From Oxalobacteraceae bacterium UBA6704 (GTDB taxonomy: Bacteria; Pseudomonadota; Gammaproteobacteria; Burkholderiales; Burkholderiaceae_D), in contig DKJA01000188.1 in the NCBI GenBank assembly GCA_002454505.1, forward strand, positions 1-6,772: 6,772 nt of DNA, read 5' to 3'. The position numbers were made by a program, and so were the translations under genes. Below are positions 1 through 6,772 of this stretch, in pieces (positions within the stretch are counted from its first letter, which is position 1; each line of letters opens with the position of its first letter). Under the pieces are notes generated by a model. It made no database searches. It saw only the letters and a list, made by a program, of their open reading frames with translations, and had not been told where the DNA came from.

Positions 1-1012
1 CGGCCAGCGCCGCCTTCAGCACGGGCACCTGCAAGAACAGGATCAGGTCGCGGATATCGTGGGCGATGGCAGCGTCGTGGAATACGCTGTCGAACACGGT
101 GGCCAGCAGGTCGATCGTGCTTTCGTCGGCCTGCGACAGGCTGCCGCGCGGCGCCTCGCGCTTGATGGCGGGCAGGCGGAACACGTTCCCGCCCTGTTGC
201 GGGGCGCGCGGCAGGCCGGCGAGGTAGGACTGCAGCGCGCCGCTGCCGGCGCCGTCGGCGGCCTCGACCCGCTCGTCGGGTGCGGCGAAAAAGCGGTGCA
301 GACGGCGCGACAGATCGGCCTGGCGGCGGCCGTCGTGCGCGGCCGGCCGTACCAGGCTGGCTCGCGCCACGCCGGGCAGGACGCCCTTGCGTTCGAGAGC
401 CAGATTGAGCGCATCGTAGAGGGCGCCGAGCCGTTCCAGGGCAGGCGGCACCAGCATCGGCAGCAGCAGGCCGGCGGCGCCCTCCTCGGTATCGAACCCG
501 CTCCAGGCCTGCTGCAGCGCGCCGATGAACACGGCCGGGCGGAAGGGATTGGCCCGCACCGTGTCGCGATCGAACAGGCGCGCCAGCCGCGCCCCCAGCA
601 GCGCCAGCGGATGCTCGTACGCCGCATCGAACGGCCGCGCGGCGATGGCCAGCGCCAGCTTCTGGTCGACTTCTTCGTAGGGCACCAGCGCCAGCGGCTC
701 CGGCACCTGCTGCGGCGCGGGCGCCAGCTGTGCGATTTCCTGCCGCAGCGCACGTTCCAGTGTTGTCGCGGTCACGTGCAGGAAGGCGAACTGCCGGTCG
801 CGCAGCAGGTTGCCGGCGCGGATGCGCAGCTGTACCGTGCGGATATCGGCATCCACGCTGCCGTCGACCAGCGCGCCGGCCATGCCGATGCACAGCTCGC
901 CGAACAGCCCGTCCGCATGGCGCAGCGCGAGCGCGATCAGCTCTTCCAGCAGCGCGTGCCGCGGCGAGACTGCCGGCAAGGGCAACGCGGACGTGGAAGG
1001 TGTGGAAAGCAT
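1..1012 (-). CDS. DUF1631 family protein, N-terminal part (runs off left edge)
   Basis: The minus strand is open from an ATG at 1012-1010 to the left edge, giving 337 full codons with no stop; the C-terminus is outside the window. Visible features are a Leu/Ala-rich helical N-terminus with an acidic, Leu-rich segment at residues 20-45, the block FDRDTVRANPFRPAVFIGAL near residues 147-166, an LYDALN...ERKGVLP block near 199-213, and a C-terminal block near 301-337 with FDSVF...LILFLQVPVLKAAL. These blocks resemble the DUF1631 family of beta- and gammaproteobacteria, whose members are usually roughly 700-800 residues long, so about half is seen. The function of the family is not established and none is claimed. 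The protein is soluble-looking, with no signal peptide or membrane helix. The ribosome binding site upstream of the ATG is weak, and an in-frame GTG lies 16 codons upstream, so the start is probable rather than certain. It is divergent from the small gene at 1299. Confidence 0.8.
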   Translation of the reverse strand, partial: MLSTPSTSALPLPAVSPRHALLEELIALALRHADGLFGELCIGMAGALVDGSVDADIRTVQLRIRAGNLLRDRQFAFLHVTATTLERALRQEIAQLAPAPQQVPEPLALVPYEEVDQKLALAIAARPFDAAYEHPLALLGARLARLFDRDTVRANPFRPAVFIGALQQAWSGFDTEEGAAGLLLPMLVPPALERLGALYDALNLALERKGVLPGVARASLVRPAAHDGRRQADLSRRLHRFFAAPDERVEAADGAGSGALQSYLAGLPRAPQQGGNVFRLPAIKREAPRGSLSQADESTIDLLATVFDSVFHDAAIAHDIRDLILFLQVPVLKAALA

Positions 1013-1298
1013 GGGCAAGCCGGGTGGTGGAATCCGTTCATTCTGCCACAGTATTTCCACCCAGCAATCAGGCCGACTGAAAAATCGCCGCCGGTGTTGG
1101 ACGCGCGTCAATCCGTGCCACTGCGGGGCAAGGCCTTGTCCTACAGGTCCGGACGGTCAATTCCGATATCCGCCAGGTGGGCAAAAACGCATCATTTCGC
1201 TACCGGGCACGCACCCGCGAAACCGTCTGGCTGCGGCCACTGGCTTTACCGATGCGCCTTCGGCAAGCGATTTTCCACCCTCTTGAAAGGAAAGCAAA

Positions 1299-1502
1299 AT
1301 GGCCTCGAAGCAGAAAAGCGGCGGCAGCAAGCAAAGCTCCTCCAGCAGCGGTTCGCAGCAGTCGGGCAACCAGGGTTCGCGTTCGGACAGCTCGCAAGGC
1401 GGCAACCTGGCGGGCACCCAGGGCGGCACCCACGAGCAGCATGTGGCTGCGGGCAAGCAGAGCCACAAGAACGCCGGCAAGAAATCCGGTTCGCGCAAAT
1501 AG
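1299..1502 (+). CDS. Small Ser/Gly/Gln-rich hydrophilic protein, possibly KGG/Con-10-like stress protein
   Basis: This is a 67-residue protein that starts with ATG 7 bases after a good ribosome binding site (GAAAGGA, 1285-1291) and ends in TAG. It is extremely low in complexity: about 17 Ser, 13 Gly, 9 Gln and 8 Lys, with no Cys, Trp, Tyr, Phe, Ile or Pro, so it should be intrinsically disordered, basic and very soluble. The C-terminal segment, HEQHVAAGKQSHKNAGKKSG (residues 45-64), loosely resembles the AGxKGGxASHxx modules of the KGG/Con-10 stress-protein family, but the diagnostic KGG is absent, so that link is inference. No enzyme motif or membrane segment is present. It appears monocistronic, followed directly by a hairpin-forming repeat. 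The strong ribosome binding site and tight stop-to-hairpin spacing argue for a real gene despite its size. An antisense reading frame across it is a GC-rich shadow. A desiccation or general stress role is only a guess. Confidence 0.62.
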   Translation: MASKQKSGGSKQSSSSSGSQQSGNQGSRSDSSQGGNLAGTQGGTHEQHVAAGKQSHKNAGKKSGSRK

Positions 1503-1507
1503 GCGCC

Positions 1508-1545
1508 GGGGACCGTCCCCAGCGGGGACCGTCCCCTCGGTTGTT
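1508..1545 (+). terminator. Tandem near-palindromic repeat, possible intrinsic terminator
   Basis: The 13-mer GGGGACCGTCCCC occurs twice, at 1508-1520 and 1524-1536, separated by AGC. Each copy is itself a hairpin (GGGGA/TCCCC). The two copies can also pair with each other as a 13-position stem with one central C-C mismatch and a 3-base loop. A T-rich stretch (TTGTTTTT) follows at 1541-1548. The element begins 6 bases after the stop of the small plus-strand gene and ends before the stop of the convergent protease-like gene, which fits a terminator for the small gene. The T-run is offset a few bases from the stem, so termination may be imperfect. It could also be a dispersed REP-like element. 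Confidence 0.55.
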
Positions 1546-1555
1546 TTTCAAAGCC

Positions 1556-2116
1556 TCAGATATTGGTGACCCGCTTGCCCTTCGGCGGCCGGAAGTCGGC
1601 CACCTCGTTGATCAGCCCCACCTTGGCGGCATCGCGCGCCGTGATGTGCAGGTCGGCATGGGCATGGACGAGCCAGTGCTCGTCGGCGAACTGCACGTGT
1701 TCGCGCAGGATGGATTCGGTGCGCGCATCGTCGGCCTGCAGGCCTTCGACGATGATGCGCAGCGCATCGGGCCGGGCGCCGGACGGCGCGCTGGCGTGGG
1801 ATTTGTGCACCATGAAACGGGCCGTCTCGCTGCCGTAGCGCTCGCTGCCGGCGAGGAACAGGATCACGGCGATCGATGCCACGGCGCCGCCGTTGTACAT
1901 GACGATCTTGATCGGCAGGTTGGACAGGTAGTTGTACAGGCACAGGCCGTCGCTGACGTAGCCGCCGTTCGACTGCAACAGGATGTGGGCGGTTTCCACC
2001 CCGTCTTCCGTCATGTCGGCCACCGCTTCGAACACGCGGTGCACCATATCGCTGTTCACATCCCCCGACAACGTATACCAGGCTGCGCCATCCAGTTTTT
2101 GTTTGTCTTCGCTCAT
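1556..2116 (-). CDS. ClpP-fold serine protease-like protein (Clp protease family, PF00574-like)
   Basis: This 186-residue protein starts at ATG 2116-2114, preceded by a strong ribosome binding site (AGGGGA on the minus strand, 2129-2124), and ends in TGA at 1558-1556. It resembles the proteolytic subunit of Clp protease. The segment LQSNGGYVSDGLCLYNYL (residues 47-64) matches the ClpP SPGG oxyanion-hole region, with N50 where Pro is usual. NGGAVASIAVILFLAG (75-90) carries the nucleophile-position Ser81. RFMVHKS (100-106) carries His104. HADLHITARDAAKVGLINEV (153-172) carries Asp155, aligned with the ClpP DRFLSAPEAVEYGLVD region. The full triad therefore looks present. It is slightly shorter than housekeeping ClpP (about 200 residues), has a divergent N-terminus, and is not next to clpX or tig, so it is probably a paralogous stand-alone ClpP-like hydrolase rather than the main ClpP. 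The chaperone partner and substrates are unknown. No signal peptide is seen, so it is probably cytoplasmic. It is convergent with the small gene at 1299. Confidence 0.85.
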   Translation of the reverse strand: MSEDKQKLDGAAWYTLSGDVNSDMVHRVFEAVADMTEDGVETAHILLQSNGGYVSDGLCLYNYLSNLPIKIVMYNGGAVASIAVILFLAGSERYGSETARFMVHKSHASAPSGARPDALRIIVEGLQADDARTESILREHVQFADEHWLVHAHADLHITARDAAKVGLINEVADFRPPKGKRVTNI

Positions 2117-2129
2117 GGTCAGGTCCCCT

Positions 2130-2168
2130 AAAAAAAGCTGTGCGCCATTCTAGCGCACGGCGTTTTTT
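2130..2168. terminator. Long hairpin with A and T tracts, bidirectional terminator-like
   Basis: The left arm at 2130-2145 (seven A, then GCTGTGCGC) pairs with the right arm at 2153-2168 (GCGCACGGCG, then six T) around a 7-base loop, CATTCTA. On the plus strand this gives 14 Watson-Crick pairs, one G-U wobble and one A-G mismatch over 16 positions. Read on either strand the stem ends in a T tract (six T on plus, seven T on minus), the usual look of a bidirectional intrinsic terminator. It lies only 14 bases upstream of the protease-like start codon. On the plus strand it would shield the gcv promoter from readthrough. On the minus strand it would act as an attenuator unless transcription starts inside it. 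Confidence 0.55.
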
Positions 2169-2306
2169 CGGGACGCACGACCGGACTGCGCGGCGCGCAC
2201 CCGCATGTTACGGTGGGTCAGCAGGACATGGCTTGGTGCAAGAACTACCCGCCGCCGCCGGGCCGGATCCGCGGCACAGCGGCCCCGTCGTCGCCCCCCT
2301 GCCAGA

Positions 2307-2335
2307 TTGACACCCTTCCCCTTCTGACTTATAGT
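2307..2335 (+). promoter_or_regulatory. Sigma-70 promoter of the gcv operon
   Basis: A perfect -35 box TTGACA (2307-2312) is followed by exactly 17 bases and a -10 box TATAGT (2330-2335) that matches 5 of 6 positions of the consensus. The expected transcription start is about 2341-2343, right at the first helix of the glycine riboswitch. It is the only near-consensus promoter I find in the window, so regulation of gcv probably acts mostly after initiation through the riboswitch. No clear operator overlaps it. Confidence 0.85.
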
Positions 2336-2342
2336 CCCGACT

Positions 2343-2420
2343 CTTGACCGGGAGAGCGCAGCGCCAGCTGCCGCCGAAGGGGCACTACCCGAAAACTCTC
2401 AGGCAAAAGGACTGGTCAGG
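2343..2420 (+). promoter_or_regulatory. Glycine riboswitch, aptamer I of a tandem pair
   Basis: Helix P1 is formed by CTTGACC (2343-2349) and GGTCAGG (2414-2420), with one U-G wobble. The next helix pairs GAGAG (2352-2356) with CTCTC (2396-2400). The conserved core CCGAAGGGGC is at 2374-2383 and the conserved 3' segment CTCTCAGGCAAAAGGAC at 2396-2412. These match the glycine aptamer class (Rfam RF00504, gcvT element), which binds glycine directly. It lies upstream of gcvT, the classic location. Glycine binding in this setting normally raises expression of the cleavage operon, letting the cell use or detoxify excess glycine. Confidence 0.93.
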
Positions 2421-2453
2421 GGCGGCGATCCAGCGATGGAACAGCTGCCAAAA

Positions 2454-2552
2454 CTCTGGAGAGCGGCCGCCGCGCAAGGCGAGTGGCCCACCGAAGGGGC
2501 GTGCGGACACCGATGCGATCGGGCCGCTATCTCTCAGGTACCGAGGACAGAG
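2454..2552 (+). promoter_or_regulatory. Glycine riboswitch, aptamer II of a tandem pair
   Basis: P1 pairs CTCTG (2454-2458) with CAGAG (2548-2552). The adjoining helix pairs GAGAG (2459-2463) with CTCTC (2531-2535). The core CCGAAGGGGC (2491-2500) is identical to that of aptamer I, and the 3' conserved segment CTCTCAGGTACCGAGGACAG runs from 2531 to 2550. The helix between the core and the 3' segment is longer than in aptamer I. Tandem glycine aptamers dock on each other; the second one abuts the expression platform and so is the one directly coupled to gcvT expression. Confidence 0.93.
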
Positions 2553-2664
2553 GGGTAAATAACACCGTGGAAAAGTGCCGTCTGCTTTCCGCGCATCCGC
2601 GTGCACAGGCTCGCGGGTGCCGCGCGGGTTCCGTTATTCCCCCCAATTCAAGTCCGAGGAAATC
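2553..2664 (+). promoter_or_regulatory. Structured expression platform and leader of gcvT
   Basis: Between aptamer II and the gcvT ATG lie 112 bases with several possible stems. Positions 2552-2555 plus 2558-2563 (GGGG, AATAAC) can pair with 2633-2638 plus 2641-2644 (GTTATT, CCCC), enclosing two hairpins: 2569-2575 with 2585-2590, and 2593-2601 (GCATCCGCG) with 2612-2620 (CGCGGGTGC). No T tract follows any of them, so transcription termination is not the obvious mechanism. The ribosome binding site GAGGA is at 2656-2660. TTTCC at 2586-2590 is complementary to GGAAA at 2658-2662, which overlaps that site, so masking of the site is possible. These pairings were found by eye, not folded computationally. 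Confidence 0.5.
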
Positions 2665-3783
2665 ATGACGCTCAAAGCCACTCCCCTGAACAACGCACAC
2701 CGCTCGCTTGGTGCCCGCATGGTCGATTTCGGCGGCTGGGACATGCCCGTCAACTACGGTTCGCAGATCGAAGAGCACCATGCGGTGCGCCAGGACGTCG
2801 GCATGTTCGACGTCGCGCACATGTGCGTCGTCGACATCAAGGGCACGGACGTGCGCGGCTTCCTGCGCCGCCTGCTGGCCAACAATGTCGACAAGCTGCA
2901 GGTCTCCGGCAAGGCACTGTACTCCTGCATGCTCAATCCGGAAGGCGGCGTCATCGACGACCTGATCGTCTATTTCATTACCGAAGACTGGTTCCGCCTC
3001 GTCGTCAATGCCGGTACCGCCGACAAGGACGTGGCGTGGATGCAGGCACAGAACAACGCCTGGAGCACCGGCCTGACGATCACGCAGCGCCGCGATGGTG
3101 ACGACGCGATGGCGCTGATCGCCGTGCAGGGCCCGAACGCCCGCGCCAAGGTCTGGGAAGTGATCCCGCAGGCGAAGGACGCCACGGCCGACATGAAGCC
3201 GTTCAACGTCGCGCTGGTGAAAGACACCGCGTTCGGCGAAGCGATGGTCGCGCGCACCGGCTACACCGGCGAAGACGGCTTTGAAATCGGCGTGCCCGCC
3301 ACGCAAGCCGAAGCGCTGTGGAACGCGCTGGTTGCCGCCGGCGTCAAACCGGCCGGCCTGGGCGCACGCGACACGCTGCGCCTGGAAGCCGGCATGAACC
3401 TGTACGGCCAGGACATGGACGAATCCGTGAACCCGCTGGACGCGGGCCTGGCCTGGACCATCGACCTGGTGGCCGAGCGCGACTTCATCGGCAAGGCAGC
3501 GCTGCAGGCCAAGGGCCAGAACGCCCAGTTCGTCGGCCTGATCCTGCGCGAAAAAGGCGGCGTGCTGCGCGCCCACCAGAAAGTGATCGCCGCGAACGGC
3601 GCCCACGGCGAGATCACGTCCGGCACGTTCAGCCCCACGATGCAGCAGGCGATCGCGCTGGCGCGCGTGCCGAACGGCGTGCAGGTGGGCGACACGGTGC
3701 ACGTGGAAATCCGCGACAAGAAACTGGCCGCCACCGTGGTGAAGCTGCCGTTCGTCCGTAACGGTAAAATCCTCGCTGCCTGA
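2665..3783 (+). CDS. gcvT: Glycine cleavage system T protein (aminomethyltransferase)
   Basis: This 372-residue protein is the tetrahydrofolate-dependent aminomethyltransferase (EC 2.1.2.10). It takes the aminomethyl group from lipoyl-GcvH, releases ammonia and forms 5,10-methylene-tetrahydrofolate. Visible family features are the N-terminal LGARMVDFGGWDMPV (residues 15-29), VGMFDVAHM (45-53), the folate-site segment NPEGGVIDDLIVY (91-103) with the catalytic Asp at D98 or D99, RTGYTGEDGFEI (197-208), and LGARDTLRLEAGMNLYGQDMDE (232-253). The C-terminal barrel domain covers about 280-365 and contains GEITSGTFSP. The ATG at 2665 is chosen because it follows GAGGA (2656-2660) and gives the normal family length. 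An in-frame GTG at 2575 would add 30 residues unlike the family and would use up the leader. It is the first gene of the riboswitch-controlled operon, with gcvH 34 bases downstream. It is complete and intact. Confidence 0.97.
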   Translation: MTLKATPLNNAHRSLGARMVDFGGWDMPVNYGSQIEEHHAVRQDVGMFDVAHMCVVDIKGTDVRGFLRRLLANNVDKLQVSGKALYSCMLNPEGGVIDDLIVYFITEDWFRLVVNAGTADKDVAWMQAQNNAWSTGLTITQRRDGDDAMALIAVQGPNARAKVWEVIPQAKDATADMKPFNVALVKDTAFGEAMVARTGYTGEDGFEIGVPATQAEALWNALVAAGVKPAGLGARDTLRLEAGMNLYGQDMDESVNPLDAGLAWTIDLVAERDFIGKAALQAKGQNAQFVGLILREKGGVLRAHQKVIAANGAHGEITSGTFSPTMQQAIALARVPNGVQVGDTVHVEIRDKKLAATVVKLPFVRNGKILAA

Positions 3784-3817
3784 CCCGAATAACCTGACAA
3801 CCCCTATTGGAGCAAAC

Positions 3818-4201
3818 ATGAGCAATATTCCTGCAGAGCTGAAGTACACCGAATCCCACGAATGGGTGCGCAAGGAAGCGGACGGCACGATCACCGTCGG
3901 CATCACCGAGTTCGCGCAGGACGCGCTGGGCGACATCGTGTTCGTCGAACTGCCGAAGGTCGGCAACAGCTACACGGCCGGCGACGATGCCGCCGTGGTG
4001 GAATCCGTGAAAGCTGCCTCCGACATCTATGCTCCCGTGTCGGGCGAAGTCACCGCCGTCAACGAAGACGTGGCCGGCGCGCCGGAATCGATCAACGCCA
4101 ATGCGTACGACGCGTGGCTGTTCAAGATGAAGCCGGCCGATGCCGCCGCCATCGACGCGCTGCTGGACGCGGACGCCTACGGCAAAGCCACCGCTTCCTG
4201 A
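3818..4201 (+). CDS. gcvH: Glycine cleavage system H protein (lipoyl carrier)
   Basis: This 127-residue protein is the lipoyl-carrying shuttle that moves the methylamine and hydrogen intermediates between GcvP, GcvT and the L protein (dihydrolipoamide dehydrogenase, not in this window). The start follows TGGAG (3808-3812). Diagnostic features are YTESHEWVRKE near residues 10-20, VGITEFAQDALGDIVFVELP (27-46) and the lipoylation motif VESVKAASDIYAPVSGEV (61-78), with the modified lysine at K65. The C-terminal AYDAWLFKMKP (96-106) is also typical. Length and all key residues are normal. It lies 34 bases after gcvT and must share its transcript, since no promoter is visible between them. Its stop is followed 13 bases later by a strong terminator-like hairpin. 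Confidence 0.97.
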   Translation: MSNIPAELKYTESHEWVRKEADGTITVGITEFAQDALGDIVFVELPKVGNSYTAGDDAAVVESVKAASDIYAPVSGEVTAVNEDVAGAPESINANAYDAWLFKMKPADAAAIDALLDADAYGKATAS

Positions 4202-4214
4202 TTCCCGCCTCACC

Positions 4215-4244
4215 AGGCCGGCGCGTGCCGGCCTTTTATTTTTT
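4215..4244 (+). terminator. Intrinsic terminator between gcvH and gcvP
   Basis: A perfect 8-base-pair stem, AGGCCGGC (4215-4222) with GCCGGCCT (4227-4234), closes a GCGT loop and runs straight into TTTATTTTTT (4235-4244). This is the standard form of a Rho-independent terminator. It lies 13 bases after the gcvH stop and about 20 bases before the gcvP start, inside what would otherwise be one operon. Either it is leaky and sets a lower gcvP dose, or gcvP has its own start signal, though there is little room for a promoter downstream of it. Confidence 0.85.
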
Positions 4245-4265
4245 CGGCCCGAAGAGATTTCTCAC

Positions 4266-6772
<2,507 letters not shown>

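Noticed and set aside
1028..1080. Promoter-like TTGCTG and AGAATG, 17 bases apart, on the minus strand upstream of the DUF1631 gene
   Set aside because: The boxes match the consensus poorly (about half the positions), so this is no better than chance in a region of this size.
1283..1291. CTTGAAAG resembling a heat-shock sigma-32 -35 box
   Set aside because: It overlaps the ribosome binding site just before the ATG at 1299, so it cannot serve as a -35 element for that gene, and no matching -10 box follows at the right spacing.
59..2131. 690-codon open frame on the plus strand
   Set aside because: It runs antisense through the DUF1631 gene and the ClpP-like gene and out of frame across the small gene. 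Its Arg/Gln/Gly-rich, domainless product is typical of a GC-rich antisense shadow, and its start has no support.
2344..2562. 72-codon plus-strand frame across the riboswitch
   Set aside because: It lies almost wholly inside the conserved structured RNA. Its stop-free length is explained by GC content and RNA conservation.
2575..2664. N-terminal extension of gcvT from the GTG at 2575
   Set aside because: The extra 30 residues do not resemble the GcvT family and overlap the riboswitch expression platform. The ATG at 2665 has a proper ribosome binding site and gives the usual length.
2527..3966. 479-codon open frame on the minus strand
   Set aside because: It is antisense to gcvT and part of gcvH, and its start lies within gcvH. 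No family features.

Overview
The window looks like chromosomal DNA from a GC-rich betaproteobacterium of the order Burkholderiales, most likely the Massilia/Telluria/Janthinobacterium side of the Oxalobacteraceae. That placement is inferred from protein sequence character, the tandem glycine riboswitch in front of gcvT and the DUF1631 gene; no search was run. It is core-genome-like sequence. I see no insertion sequence, integrase, tRNA, CRISPR array or prophage module.

Layout, left to right. (1) Positions 1-1012, minus strand: N-terminal 337 codons of a DUF1631-family protein, whose C-terminus lies off the left edge. (2) Positions 1013-1298: a divergent intergenic region with short palindromes and no convincing promoter. 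(3) Positions 1299-1502, plus strand: a 67-residue Ser/Gly/Gln/Lys-rich, probably disordered protein, followed by a tandem near-palindromic repeat that may act as its terminator. (4) Positions 1556-2116, minus strand, convergent with (3): a ClpP-fold serine protease-like protein with an apparent Ser-His-Asp triad. A long hairpin with A and T tracts lies just upstream of its ribosome binding site. (5) Positions 2117-2664 hold no obvious protein gene. From left to right this stretch holds that hairpin, about 135 bases in which I see nothing clear (2170-2306), a near-consensus sigma-70 promoter (TTGACA, 17 bases, TATAGT), a two-aptamer glycine riboswitch, and a structured expression platform reaching the gcvT ribosome binding site. 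(6) Positions 2665 to the right edge, plus strand: gcvT, gcvH and gcvP (partial), the T, H and P proteins of the glycine cleavage system.

The right half is one pathway. GcvP decarboxylates glycine and passes the aminomethyl group to the lipoyl arm of GcvH. GcvT then moves the one-carbon unit to tetrahydrofolate and releases ammonia. The promoter starts transcription essentially at the first riboswitch helix, so the whole operon mRNA senses glycine. A strong intrinsic terminator-like hairpin between gcvH and gcvP suggests that gcvP may be made at a different level from gcvTH.

No wholly new system is evident. The best second-look items are the gcvH-gcvP terminator, the unusually long inter-aptamer linker with its own GNRA-capped hairpin, the non-terminator expression platform of gcvT, the stand-alone ClpP-like protease with its upstream hairpin, and the tandem GGGGACCGTCCCC element.
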